From NCBI RefSeq assembly GCF_000018425.1, contig NC_010424.1:744001-808000 (forward strand): a stretch of DNA of 64,000 nucleotides, written 5' to 3'. The notes beneath the pieces are model-generated. The model had not been told where the DNA came from. It did no database searches and saw only the letters and a list, made by a program, of their open reading frames with translations. The position numbers and the translations under genes were made by a program. Position 1 is the stretch's first letter. The number at the start of each line of letters is the position of its first letter. This document shows, in pieces, positions 1 to 8,166 of the stretch. This stretch comes from Candidatus Desulforudis audaxviator MP104C. Lineage in GTDB: Bacteria; Bacillota; Desulfotomaculia; Desulfotomaculales; Desulforudaceae.

Positions 1-772
1 TATTACTGTCAAGGGTCGGATCTGGAACGGTACCAATGTGATCCGATCCACTTAGGTCAGCAGCAGTTTCTTCCTGAAATAGGCCTTGACTCACAATTTC
101 GAGTAAGGCGAGCGAAATAGATTTCTTTACAATAGGCCGGAAACGGTCGATAACATTACTTGTAATTCGCATATCGCTAAAATCTTTAATCAGGTAGCGA
201 ATAAACTCGTCCGGAGGATTCTTGAAAAGTTCCTTGAGCTTGGCATTGATATTAGATGTGTAAATGAGTTCTTCGGCGTACTTCACGAGGGTGTCGGTTT
301 CAAAGAGGTCTTTTCTAAAACTCCCGAGCACTTCAATGTCGGCGTCAGTTAGGTTAGTGACATCTACTGTAAGGAAGGGCGCCGAATCCATGATGTTCGG
401 CGAATTTAGATCGGTGAAAAACTTGTACTCCACTCCGTTAGTCAGGATAGCAAAACGAACCTGGGGTGTCGTGTTAAAATATCGTGCCAGTTGGGCATCA
501 TGATTGACTAGATCCTCAGATAAGGACTTCACTTCAATGAAGACTACCGGCGTACCTTCTTTGAATACGGCATAGTCAACCTTTTCGCCCTTCTTTTTGC
601 CGAAGTCTGCAGTGTACTCTGGCCGGACTTCGAGCGGGTTAAAGACGTCAAATCCTAATACCTTAAGAAAGGGCATCACCAATACCTGTCTCACCATTTC
701 CTCGTTTGCCACATGATCCTTACGCTCCCTAATCTGAGCCGACAGCCTCTGGATATCTTCTTTGAATCCCAT
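1..772 (-). CDS. HsdR_N-type PD-(D/E)XK nuclease-like protein (partial)
   Basis: The frame starts at ATG 772 and stays open for 257 codons to the window edge, so the C-terminus is outside. About 60 residues in, the pattern VDYAVF...VVFIEVKS gives the Asp and Glu-x-Lys of a PD-(D/E)XK fold, as in the N-terminal domain of type I restriction HsdR subunits and in stand-alone 'type I restriction enzyme HsdR N-terminal domain' proteins. The motif is seen directly; the family is recognised from it. Without the C-terminus I cannot say whether a helicase follows. No hsdM or hsdS gene lies on the visible side; only a short hsdM-like scrap exists, at 56.7 kb. A stand-alone nuclease-like protein is at least as likely as a full HsdR. 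Confidence 0.75.
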   Translation of the reverse strand, partial: MGFKEDIQRLSAQIRERKDHVANEEMVRQVLVMPFLKVLGFDVFNPLEVRPEYTADFGKKKGEKVDYAVFKEGTPVVFIEVKSLSEDLVNHDAQLARYFNTTPQVRFAILTNGVEYKFFTDLNSPNIMDSAPFLTVDVTNLTDADIEVLGSFRKDLFETDTLVKYAEELIYTSNINAKLKELFKNPPDEFIRYLIKDFSDMRITSNVIDRFRPIVKKSISLALLEIVSQGLFQEETAADLSGSDHIGTVPDPTLDSN

Positions 773-857
773 CGAACTAACCCCTCTCCGAAGTAAAAAG
801 ATCAGCGAGCCGGTACCCGGATCTAAGAAGCTTCTTGAGCCCGTCCTGATCGGCTGC

Positions 858-1595
858 TCAGTTATCCTTCACCTGCCTTGGCACCTTTGCCATCATCTTG
901 ACCAAGGTCTCAATCTCCTGTGGACTCCACCCGAGAGAATGCGCGGTTGTCGCGAGTGAACCCCAGTCTTCAGAGAGACCGGTGGCAATAGTAATCCATG
1001 TCTCAGTCTCGGCAAGAGAAGGTGGGGGTTGCTTCAGTATTGCTACTACGGTTCCGACGATCCGGGCATTGGAAGGCATTATCCGGTCCTTGTACTCCGG
1101 ATTCGCAGACCGCAACAGGTAATGCTTGCCGTTGTTCACATAGTATTTGATTGTACCACCCCAGTCGTTGTTCTCGATAGCGGCGACCACCATTTGTCCG
1201 TTGTGGGCCACTTCTGACCTGCGGCATAATGCAAAATCTCCCTCATTGATTCCAGCCCACACCATGCTATCTCCACTAACCTGGACAGCAAAGTCCGCCC
1301 GACATTTCTTGTCCAGTTCCAGGAAGCCTTCGTAGTAGTCCTCCGTTCTTATGGGTATTCTGGCCTTCACTACGCCGGCAACGACGGGTACTGGCTGAAC
1401 ATCCGATCCGAAAAACTCGGCAAGCGTGACCCCCATTGACTCACAAATGCGCATCAATGCTTCAAGCGAAGGAGATGTGTCACCAGACTCGATTTTAGAG
1501 ATGTGTGACCGATCCAAAGCGGCAAGTTCCGCCAGCTTCTTCTGTGACATGCCGGCACGCTCCCTGAATCGAGCAATACGTGGACCAATATCCAT
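858..1595 (-). CDS. LexA/CI-like repressor: XRE HTH plus S24 peptidase domain
   Basis: A phage-type repressor that would bind DNA through an N-terminal XRE helix-turn-helix (residues 8-60) and be inactivated by self-cleavage. The C-terminal S24 domain shows Ser110 in GDSM and Lys150 in GTIKYY, the expected Ser-Lys dyad, and Ala73-Gly74 in PVVAGVV is a plausible cleavage bond. I use the ATG at 1595 because GGAGG lies 9-10 bases upstream; an upstream run of ATGs at 1634-1628 is possible. It is divergent from the truncated HTH gene at 1733, with an inverted repeat between them, an arrangement typical of a lysogeny or ICE switch. The C-terminal 60 residues after the peptidase domain are not recognised. 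Its HTH is similar to that of the truncated gene (both carry DRSHISK). Confidence 0.85.
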   Translation of the reverse strand: MDIGPRIARFRERAGMSQKKLAELAALDRSHISKIESGDTSPSLEALMRICESMGVTLAEFFGSDVQPVPVVAGVVKARIPIRTEDYYEGFLELDKKCRADFAVQVSGDSMVWAGINEGDFALCRRSEVAHNGQMVVAAIENNDWGGTIKYYVNNGKHYLLRSANPEYKDRIMPSNARIVGTVVAILKQPPPSLAETETWITIATGLSEDWGSLATTAHSLGWSPQEIETLVKMMAKVPRQVKDN

Positions 1596-1659
1596 GGATA
1601 CGGCCTCCAGGTGAATATCATTCAACATCATCATACCTAAAATCCCCCAACAAAAAAGA

Positions 1660-1676
1660 TGTGGGTTTTAGCCACA
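1660..1676. promoter_or_regulatory. Possible operator in a divergent intergenic region
   Basis: TGTGG and CCACA form an inverted repeat separated by seven bases, between the LexA-like repressor gene and the divergent truncated HTH gene. Position and symmetry suggest an operator; the repeat is short and binding is inferred only. Confidence 0.35.
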
Positions 1677-1732
1677 CTACCTCTTGGCACGGTGAATACC
1701 AGCCACTATACTGGGACCAGGAGGGTGTGAAT

Positions 1733-1840
1733 GTGAACCACCTAGGAAGTAGAATCAGGGCCACACGGAAGCGTATTGGCCTGACTCAAAGCGTGCTTGC
1801 CGAAAAAGTCGGGGTAGATCGTTCGCACATCAGCAAGTAG
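1733..1840 (+). pseudogene. XRE-family HTH protein, truncated inside the recognition helix
   Basis: From GTG 1733, with GGAGG about five bases upstream, the frame reads a normal XRE start (LGSRIRATRKRIGLTQSVL) and stops after DRSHISK, only 35 residues. Intact relatives continue with I-E-x-G and several helices. The break at 1840 is exactly where the oppositely oriented NERD gene also loses similarity, so one rearrangement probably removed the ends of both. The protein is unlikely to fold. It would have been the Cro-like partner of the repressor at 858-1595. Confidence 0.7.
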
Positions 1841-2299
1841 GTGCCGCAGGCTCTGCCTGGTGGGGCTCTCGCACCGCACCCAGCGGTTTCCCTGCTTGCG
1901 CTTCCAGTTGTCCTTGTGGGCCAGGAAGGCGCCGTCCCAGGCTTTGGTTTCCACCAGATAGATGCCGGGCGGGCCGATAAGAACGTGGTCCAGTTGGATG
2001 AACTCGTCGGGCTTGGGTTCCAGCACCACGTCGTTGAGGACGATCCAGTCCCTCGGCAGCATCAGCCAAAGGTTCAGAAAGGCGCTGTCCTCGCCGCCTT
2101 CGCCCTTCGCGTTGTCGCCGGCCCGCTGGACGTCGAACATCACGCCAGCTATGGGCTTTAAGGCCCAGGCGGCCCAGGAGGGCAGCTCCTCGTCGATCCG
2201 GTCCTTCATCTTGTCCTTCTCCCGGGCAACCTTTTCCTTGATCAACTGGCGGAAGCGTTCTTTGTTTTCGGAATTCTGGCGCATTCTACGGGCGGGCAT
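1742..2299 (-). pseudogene. NERD (nuclease-related) domain protein, C-terminally truncated
   Basis: The start at ATG 2299 follows a good ribosome site (GGAGTAGAGGTG); an ATG at 2323 is possible. After a charged helical N-terminus the NERD core is clear: IQLDHVLIGPPGIYLVETKA, then a KQGNRWV segment. Similarity ends near 1845; the last 30 residues are the antisense of the HTH gene and are not NERD-like. NERD domains are predicted nucleases related to the PD-(D/E)XK fold and are usually longer or fused to other domains. It follows a small membrane-protein gene with about 38 bases between them, so the two were probably one transcript. Confidence 0.7.
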
Positions 2300-2337
2300 C
2301 CTATCACCTCTACTCCTATCCATAACGGCCGAGCTAC

Positions 2338-2493
2338 TTACCTAACAAGCTTTTCGCTCAGGCCCGTTACCGCCTTGACCACCGCGGACTTTGCCAGGGC
2401 TGCTGCCACCACTATCCCGATCATTAGTACCAAACCGATCAGATAGGCAATAAGCATCCTAAATGGCCGTGGTCTGGTCTTCCTTCTAGCCAT
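2338..2493 (-). CDS. Small single-span membrane protein, 51 residues
   Basis: ATG 2493 opens a 51-residue frame: a basic start (MARRKTRPRPF), one hydrophobic segment of about 24 residues (LIAYLIGLVLMIGIVVAAAL) and a short amphipathic end (VVKAVTGLSEKLVR). The topology is a classic inner-membrane microprotein with a positive cytoplasmic N-terminus. A weak AGGGTGA ribosome site precedes it. It lies 11 bases after the gene that ends at 2505 and shortly before the NERD gene, all on the same strand. The function is unknown; an operon with the NERD protein is inferred from spacing. Confidence 0.55.
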   Translation of the reverse strand: MARRKTRPRPFRMLIAYLIGLVLMIGIVVAAALAKSAVVKAVTGLSEKLVR

Positions 2494-2504
2494 TAGAACT
2501 CACC

Positions 2505-2756
2505 CTACGGTCTTATTGTGTTGTCTTGGTTCCCTGCGGACTCATCTCGGCGGCGCACACACCCGCACAGCTTAAACTCCCACGCCTTCACGTCAAAATG
2601 TGTCGTTGCCTGTCGAACCTCCATAAGACACTGAAACCGCCTCTCAGCGGTCGCCCAGGTTACCCTTTGCGTCTTGTGGACTGTCATTCGATACGATGTC
2701 CAAAACTCCTGCGCAGAGAGGCGCTTCCGCGCAAAACTGGCAGGATTCGACGGCAT
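2505..2756 (-). CDS. Hypothetical protein, 83 residues
   Basis: I do not recognise this reading frame. It is basic and contains several aromatic residues and two cysteines, with no obvious signal or membrane segment. The main support is context: it ends 11 bases before the small membrane-protein gene and runs in the same direction as that gene and the NERD gene. GGAG lies only three bases before the ATG, a poor spacing. It could be a chance open frame in GC-rich DNA. Confidence 0.35.
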   Translation of the reverse strand: MPSNPASFARKRLSAQEFWTSYRMTVHKTQRVTWATAERRFQCLMEVRQATTHFDVKAWEFKLCGCVRRRDESAGNQDNTIRP

Positions 2757-2820
2757 TCTCCGAAGGAAAACTGTCTCTGCCGCCGAACCAAGACAAAAAT
2801 CCTCCGGAGGTTAAGAACAG

Positions 2821-3327
2821 GTGTCCCCGATGCGCAGATCCCTTTGGATTCTTGCTTTGGCTTTAATCTTGGCCTTCGCCCTCGTCCTGCCGGCCGCGGC
2901 CCAACCCACGGTCACCGTAGACGGCCAGGCGCTTGCCTTCGACGTGCCGCCGGCGGTTGAGCAGGGCCGCACGCTGGTTCCATTGCGGGCCATCTTCGAG
3001 GCCCTGGGCGCAGACGTGGCGTGGGACGCCGCCACGCAAACGGTCACCGGCACGAAGGGTGCCACGACCGTCAGGTTGACCATCGGCTCCAGGACCGCCT
3101 TTGTCTCTGGCCAGGCTGTGACCCTGGACGTGCCAGGGAAGATCATGGGCGGCCGCACGTTGGTGCCGCTGCGCTTCGTCGGCGAGAGCCTCGGCGCGGA
3201 GGTCGTGTACGACAGCGGGCGGATCACCATCCGGTCCGGTGATGCAGCACCCGCGCCCTCCGCTCCGACGGCCGGGGCCAAGGTGCACTTCATCGACATT
3301 GGCCAAAGCGACGCCATCTACATTGAG
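2821..3327 (+). pseudogene. 5' part of a split stalk-ComEC-ComEA-like gene
   Basis: GTG 2821 follows GGAGG by 10 bases. A signal peptide (about residues 5-28) is followed by a copper amine oxidase N-terminal-like stalk domain with two GRTLVPLR units, then by KVHFIDIGQSDAIYIE, the first strand of the ComEC/Rec2-type metallo-beta-lactamase domain. The host frame ends at 3327, where an IS605 element begins, and resumes at 5024 in exact register. The full protein would be exported, anchored at the wall by the stalk domain, with nuclease-like MBL and DNA-binding HhH modules. That suggests DNA uptake or extracellular DNA processing, by inference from domain identity. Confidence 0.8.
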
Positions 3328-5023
3328 AAATTAGCCGCCGCATCCTTCCCATTTTAATGGGGAGTCAAGGCGGCCAGACTTTAGGAGCACTTGTTTTTGC
3401 AATTACTGCCATGGTACAATGAAGCCATGGCAGGTGAAGAAAATGCCCGTGCTCAAAAACGTAATCTCAAGCAAACAACGCATTAAGAGATTTATCACCG
3501 GCACCCCGGAGATGATCCGGCAGACGGAAGAAATCTACCGGGCAGTTTTGGGTTTTTACCTGAACGTCATTCACGACAACCTCGATAAGCTGCCCGAATG
3601 GAACAGGAATTCCGGCACGAGGGCGCTGGAAAAACTGACCGTCAGGACCGAACCCCGCACGAACAGGAAGACCGGGGAAAAATTCGGCGGCAACCCCAAC
3701 CCGCCTTACCCGATAGACACCGTTTGGCCCAAGTTTCCCGCATATTTGCGCCGGGCAATTATTGCCAAGGCTATCGGGATGGCACAGAGCTGGTATTCCA
3801 ACTACCGGCGGTGGCTCAGGAAAAAAGAAAGGATGCAGGCCAGGAACGAAAGGCGTGTCGCCGAAGGCAAAAAGCCGATACCTTTCGACGAGCACCCGCC
3901 AAAGTACCCTACGGCGGGGAACGTTGGTATGACCTTCTACAAGGGTGACTTTAAAAACCTTTCGCTGAAAACCAACACCATCCAGCTGAAAGTCTGGGAC
4001 GGCTATGACTGGCGGTTCATCACCGTGGAGGTTGAGCCCACCAGTCACTCTAGAAAGCTCCATCTGGATGATTCCTGGGAGATGACCGTGCCCTCCATTT
4101 ACGAAAAAGAGGGCCTCTTCTGCCTGGTGACCGCTTTCGAGAAGAAGTCCAACGTCATCAAGTTCGCCGACTACTACCTGTCTAAGAACCCGAAAGTGCT
4201 TGCCGTGGACTTGAACCTGGGTCGCAGGAACCGGGCGGTGTGCGCCCTGGTGGGCAAGGGCGGTACGGTTCACAAAGTCAGACACATCAGCCTGGCGGCG
4301 TGTAACACGACGGACGTCCACCGTCTGCTGGGGCTCATTGCCCGGGACGTGAGCGGTCTGGGGATAGTCCCGAAGGGCCACCGGCCCTGCAAGAGGCTCT
4401 GGCGCAAGGTCCGCGCGGTGAATGACAATTATGCCCACCATTTAAGCAAACAGTTGGTTGACCTTGCCGTGGAGTGGGGTGCAAGGGTCATCGTCTTCGA
4501 GAACCTGAAACGCTTCAGGCCGGACAGGGACAAGCACGGTTCGGCCAGGATGCGCCGGAGGATTGGTTACTGGTTGCACCGGAGGGTGATTAAGCATACC
4601 GCGTACAAGGCAAAAGTGCGGGGCATACTGGTTGCTCTTATCCCTCCGAAGGACACCAGCAACCGGTGTTCGTTGTGCGGCTCGCTGGATACTTCAAGAG
4701 ACGGCAACGTTTTGAAGTGCAGGAACTGTAGCATTGTTCACAACAGCCACATCAACGCTGCCATTAACACTGGGACGGCCTGGTTCGTTCGGGAGGAAAA
4801 GCGGTTGCGACAAAAAACCGCTTGACCGTTTTGCGAAAGCCTGCGACTCCCGAAAGGGAGGGGTCGCCGCCGGGACGACGTTCCCGGTTGGTGTCCGGGA
4901 ATCCAGGAACCCGTCCAGCCTAAGGGGTCAGGCAGGTCTGGGTGGCAGCCCCGCTGCCGCATGCCGAGACTTCGCCCGTGCCTATGGATGGATGCCCTCC
5001 ACTTCAGTGGAGGGAGGATTCAC
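3328..5023 (+). mobile_element. IS200/IS605-type element 1 (tnpB only, no tnpA)
   Basis: The boundaries come from the interrupted gene: host codons end ...ATTGAG at 3327 and resume TTGCCGGAC at 5024 in frame. The left end holds a nested hairpin, outer GCCGCC/GGCGGC and inner CTTCCCAT/ATGGGGAG (about 3333-3373). The right end has a hairpin CCCTCCACT/AGTGGAGGG with TTCAG at its tip, followed by GAGGATTCAC. Both hairpins are typical of single-strand transposition by a TnpA. No tnpA is present, so it moves only in trans. The sequence just before the right end would hold the guide-RNA scaffold of TnpB (inference). Confidence 0.8.
3443..4825 (+). CDS. tnpB: TnpB-like protein with altered RuvC-III site
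   Basis: A TnpB-family RNA-guided nuclease homologue of 460 residues. RuvC-I is intact (LAVDLNLG, Asp256 counting from ATG 3443), RuvC-II is intact (VIVFENL, Glu353) and the zinc ribbon is intact (CSLC...CRNC). In RuvC-III the usual Asp before x-Asn-Ala-Ala is replaced: NSHINAAIN has His436 (codon CAC at 4748-4750). The third catalytic acid is thus missing and the enzyme may not cut. The start is uncertain: ATG 3419 overlaps a TACAAT promoter-like motif, whereas ATG 3443 follows AGGTGA. It is the only gene of IS605 element 1. Nuclease-dead TnpB relatives that act as RNA-guided repressors are known, but nothing here proves that role. Confidence 0.85.
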   Translation: MPVLKNVISSKQRIKRFITGTPEMIRQTEEIYRAVLGFYLNVIHDNLDKLPEWNRNSGTRALEKLTVRTEPRTNRKTGEKFGGNPNPPYPIDTVWPKFPAYLRRAIIAKAIGMAQSWYSNYRRWLRKKERMQARNERRVAEGKKPIPFDEHPPKYPTAGNVGMTFYKGDFKNLSLKTNTIQLKVWDGYDWRFITVEVEPTSHSRKLHLDDSWEMTVPSIYEKEGLFCLVTAFEKKSNVIKFADYYLSKNPKVLAVDLNLGRRNRAVCALVGKGGTVHKVRHISLAACNTTDVHRLLGLIARDVSGLGIVPKGHRPCKRLWRKVRAVNDNYAHHLSKQLVDLAVEWGARVIVFENLKRFRPDRDKHGSARMRRRIGYWLHRRVIKHTAYKAKVRGILVALIPPKDTSNRCSLCGSLDTSRDGNVLKCRNCSIVHNSHINAAINTGTAWFVREEKRLRQKTA

Positions 5024-5071
5024 TTGCCGGACAACGTGGACATTCTGATCGACGCTGGCGACACTGGTTAC
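5024..5071 (+). pseudogene. Middle scrap of the stalk-ComEC-ComEA-like gene
   Basis: Sixteen codons of host gene remain between the two IS605 elements: LPDNVDILIDAGDTGY, the second strand of the ComEC-type MBL fold (consensus xxVLIDAG). It joins in frame to codon GAG at 3327. The next MBL part, which should carry the HxHxDH metal site, is found nowhere in the window. About 200 bases were therefore lost when or after element 2 arrived. Confidence 0.8.
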
Positions 5072-6488
5072 AAACCGCCGCGGGAAGGCCCGCCTCCTTC
5101 AGGGGGGGCGGGATGAAAGCGGCTGTTTGCCAAAAACATTGGTTTGTGGCACAATATGGTTAGAAACCAACAAGGGCAGGAAACTGCATGCGCGTCATCC
5201 GGGGATACAAGTTCAAACTAAAAACCACGCCAGAACTGCAACGGGCCTTCGCTACCATGGCCGGACACGCCCGCTTTGTATGGAATAAAGCCCTGCGGTT
5301 GAATTTGGATCGGCTGGAGCGCAAAGCCCCGATCATGTGGTACTCTGATCTCTGCGGGCTCCTGCGGCTCTGGAAACAATCCGAAGAATACGGCTTTCTG
5401 GCCGAAGCGCACTCCCAAGTCCTTCAGCAAAAGCTCAAGGACTTGGACCGGGCCTTCGCAGACACTTTCGACAAAAACCAACCGCTCAAAAAACAGCCCC
5501 GCTTCAAAAAGAAGGGCCGGGACGACAGCTTCCGGTTCCCGCAAGGCGTGAAGATCGACAACCGCCGCGTCTGCCTACCCAAAATCGGATGGGTCGGGTT
5601 CTTCAAAAGCCAAGAAGTGCCCGGCACGATCAAGCAGGCCACCGTCACCCGCGAAGCCGACGGGTGGTACGTCTCCTTCCAGGTCGAAATAGAGCTGCCC
5701 GATCCCGTTTCGCATACAGAGTCCATGATCGGGCTGGACCGGGGCGTAGACGTCTTCGCCGCCACGTCCGAAGGCGAACTGGTAACGCCGGTGAATGCAT
5801 TGAAAAACGCTCTGGACAAGCTGGCACGGCTGCAGCGGAAACTGGCCCGCCAAAAAAAGTTCTCCGAAAACTGGCGAAAGACCAGAAACCGGATCGCCAA
5901 ACTGCACCAGAAGATCGCCCGGACGCGTCACGACTTCCTGCACAAGCTCTCCAGCAAGATCAGCAAGAGCCACGCTGTAGTCGCGCTGGAAGACCTGCCG
6001 GTCGGGAACATGACGCGCTCGGCGAAGGGCACCCTGGAAAACCCCGGCCGCAACGTCAGGGCCAAGTCTGGCTTGAACCGCGCCATCCTGGATCAGGGCT
6101 GGAGCATGTTCGAACGCATGCTGGAGTACAAACTGAACGAACATGGCGGACAAGTTGTACCTGTACCCGCGCCAGGAACCAGCCACACCTGCTCGGCATG
6201 CGGGCACACCGATCCGGAAAGCCGCACCAGCCGCAACCTGTTCCGATGCGTGAAGTGCGGGCACACGGAACACGCCGACGTCAACGCCGCCAAGGTAATC
6301 CTCCAAAGAGCGAAAGTCAAGCTGGCGGCATAAACCTTAAAACGCCGCGGGGCACGCGGTGTCTGCCTGTAGAGGGTTAGAGCGAAGGCTCCCCAACGAA
6401 GCAGGAACCAGCGGGAAATCGCAAGAAAATACCGCCCCTGGTTACCCAGGGAATCCCACCCCCTTCAGGGGGTCGGGAGGATGTCAAC
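5072..6488 (+). mobile_element. IS200/IS605-type element 2 (tnpB only)
   Basis: The left end begins right after GGTTAC with AAACCGCCGCGGG and a nested hairpin (outer CCGC/GCGG, inner CCCGCCTCC with a TTCA tip and GGGGGGGCGGG, about 5072-5125). The right end has ACCCCC TTCA GGGGGT then CGGGAGGATGTCAAC, ending at about 6488. The same left-end design recurs at 47.48 kb and, inverted, at 8.87 kb, so these belong to one family. There is no tnpA gene. The element sits inside the competence-like gene, next to element 1. Confidence 0.8.
5188..6333 (+). CDS. tnpB: TnpB RNA-guided endonuclease, catalytic triad intact
   Basis: A 381-residue TnpB with all expected parts: the N-terminal TnpB helix-turn-helix region, RuvC-I Asp184 (MIGLDRG), RuvC-II Glu268 (VVALEDL), a zinc ribbon CSACG...CVKCG, and RuvC-III Asp364 (EHADVNAAKVIL). 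TnpB uses a guide RNA made from the element right end to cut sites that lost the element, which keeps the transposon in the population. The 155 bases after the stop, up to 6488, would encode that scaffold, and bases from 6489 would be the native guide. Start ATG 5188 has a weak AGGAAA ribosome site. It makes a useful internal comparison with the two altered TnpBs in this window. Confidence 0.9.
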   Translation: MRVIRGYKFKLKTTPELQRAFATMAGHARFVWNKALRLNLDRLERKAPIMWYSDLCGLLRLWKQSEEYGFLAEAHSQVLQQKLKDLDRAFADTFDKNQPLKKQPRFKKKGRDDSFRFPQGVKIDNRRVCLPKIGWVGFFKSQEVPGTIKQATVTREADGWYVSFQVEIELPDPVSHTESMIGLDRGVDVFAATSEGELVTPVNALKNALDKLARLQRKLARQKKFSENWRKTRNRIAKLHQKIARTRHDFLHKLSSKISKSHAVVALEDLPVGNMTRSAKGTLENPGRNVRAKSGLNRAILDQGWSMFERMLEYKLNEHGGQVVPVPAPGTSHTCSACGHTDPESRTSRNLFRCVKCGHTEHADVNAAKVILQRAKVKLAA

Positions 6489-7183
6489 AGCGCTACTGGG
6501 CCGCGGTCCGGGCGGAGAGCGCGGACTACATGAAGGTGGCCGGCCAGTCCTGGACCTTCGGAAACTGCACCTTCGATATTCTCGGGCCCACTCACACGCA
6601 CCGAGACTTAAACGACAATTCGGTGGTTGCCAGACTCTCTTGTCCCGGCGGCTCGTTCATCTTCACCGGCGACGCGGAGAAGGACGGGGAGGGGGCCATC
6701 CTTCACAGGAACCTGGACGCCAACATATTGAAGGTCGGCCACCACGGGAGCAGGACCTCGACCACGGATGCATTCCTGGCCAAGGTGAGCCCGGATGTCG
6801 CCGTGATCATGGTCGGGGATGGGAACCGTTACGGCCACCCGCACGAAGAAACTCTGGCCAAGCTGGCGGCCGCCGGAATCGAGATTTACCGGACCGACCT
6901 CCACGGCAACATCGTGGTTTCGTTGACCGACCGCGGTTATTCCGTCAGCACCCAGAGGACGGCGGCCGTTCAGCCGATGCCGTCGCCGTCTCCCCGCAAA
7001 GTGAACATCAACACGGCTACGCTGGAAGAACTTCAGCAGATCGTCCACATCGGGCAGAGCAGGGCCGAGGAGATCATCCGCCTGCGCCCGTTTGCCTCGC
7101 TGGACGACCTGAGCAGGGTGAGCGGCATCGGACCAAGCAGGTTGGCTGACATTAAAGAACAGGGTGTGGCTTACGTAAAATAA
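6489..7183 (+). pseudogene. 3' part of the stalk-ComEC-ComEA-like gene
   Basis: The frame (open from 6359 through the element end) encodes the second half of a ComEC/Rec2-type MBL domain: DLNDNSVVARL, FIFTGDAEKDGEG, ILKVGHHGSRTST and GHPHEETL, followed by a linker of Pro/Ser and a ComEA-like helix-hairpin-helix domain (KVNINTATLEELQQI, SRVSGIGPSRLADIK). ComEC MBL domains are thought to degrade or process incoming DNA, and ComEA HhH domains bind DNA; both in one exported protein with a stalk is an unusual combination. The first metal-binding motif is missing because of the deletion at element 2. Without a start codon and signal it should be inactive. Confidence 0.85.
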
Positions 7184-7215
7184 TCAGCCAGCCAACCCTG
7201 GGGCATACAAAAGCC

Positions 7216-8091
7216 TTGTGGTATCGTTATCTCGGGTGGCCAAAAACCGGTTTGGGGTTGATTACGTTGGATTGTTGCCGGGGAAGAAACGTTATTGATC
7301 AGGAAGCGTTGCGCCGATACCTGGAAAAGTGGACACAGCGAGACCTTAAGCTGTACTTCTTCCATCGCCACATAGACGAGTGGCTTTCCACTCAGTGGCC
7401 CATCTTTTTTGAAGAAGGCACATTGGCTTTTCATGCTCCGGTAGGCAACGCGGCCCTGCTGATGCGGAACAAGATCAAGGCGGACTACGTCATCTCCGGA
7501 TTCTGCGTTGCGGGGGAGGCGGGCCTAAAGCATGTTAAGAGCTTGCTGGAAAGAAATGTATCCGACGACCCGGTCGAGGCCGCCAAGTCAGCTTTTGATA
7601 CCTATTGGATGAGAAAGGGCACCATTGCGATTATTGACGAATTCGGTTTGCATCGGGATATGGGGATTTCCTCAGCGGAAAAGGCCTTTGATCTGGCCAG
7701 GAGAGGTGAAATTCCCCTTGTGCTGACCCAAGCCCTCTGTCCCATTGTTGCAAACTATACTGTCCGCTCACCCCATATCTGGCGGGTTCTGATGAAGCGA
7801 CCTGCGCTCAGGACTTTTGCTGCCCGGAGTCTTTCAAACTGGTGGAGATTCTTGAACGAAGGCGGGAGCGACAACACTCAGCTTATTCTCATGGGCAAAA
7901 GAAAAAAGCAGAAAGCCGAACTCGAAAGGCTGTTGACATGCAGTCGAACCGGGCCGGACAATACGGTTCTGATCTTGGATCACGATCAAGGAGATGATTC
8001 CCTGCTTGTGCAGCTAAGAGAACGGTTTTCCGGCAGGGTCCTCTTCACTCGGCACGCCTCTCACCGGGCGCGGGGCTTCAGTGCGACCTAG
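7216..8091 (+). CDS. Hypothetical protein, 291 residues
   Basis: I do not recognise this protein. It is soluble, has no signal or membrane segment, and mixes acidic and aromatic stretches (YFFHRHIDEW, GTIAIIDEFGLH, NTVLILDHDQGDD). Repeated hydrophobic strand-acidic patterns suggest an alpha/beta fold. The GTG start has no ribosome site, and the gene begins 33 bases after the stop of the competence-like gene, so its 5' end may be missing. It lies between two copies of the HhH tail (7.1 kb and 8.17-8.25 kb), implying that it arrived with, or was trapped by, a local duplication. Confidence 0.55.
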   Translation: MWYRYLGWPKTGLGLITLDCCRGRNVIDQEALRRYLEKWTQRDLKLYFFHRHIDEWLSTQWPIFFEEGTLAFHAPVGNAALLMRNKIKADYVISGFCVAGEAGLKHVKSLLERNVSDDPVEAAKSAFDTYWMRKGTIAIIDEFGLHRDMGISSAEKAFDLARRGEIPLVLTQALCPIVANYTVRSPHIWRVLMKRPALRTFAARSLSNWWRFLNEGGSDNTQLILMGKRKKQKAELERLLTCSRTGPDNTVLILDHDQGDDSLLVQLRERFSGRVLFTRHASHRARGFSAT

Positions 8092-8166
8092 CGTGAGGCG
8101 TTGGGCTTGGGACAGTGTCCAGTACTGTTTGGCAGGGCAAGTAGCACCAAGGCCGCCGTGTCGCGG

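Noticed and set aside
2526-2960. Plus-strand 144-residue frame before the stalk protein gene
   Set aside because: No ribosome site, no similarity, and it overlaps the signal peptide region of a convincing gene.
3467-4441. 324-residue minus-strand frame opposite tnpB
   Set aside because: No start signal or family features; the plus strand has RuvC and zinc-ribbon motifs.
5589-6380. 263-residue plus-strand frame inside the tnpB gene
   Set aside because: It overlaps a clear TnpB in another frame and shows only Arg/Pro/Gly-rich sequence typical of GC-rich shadows.
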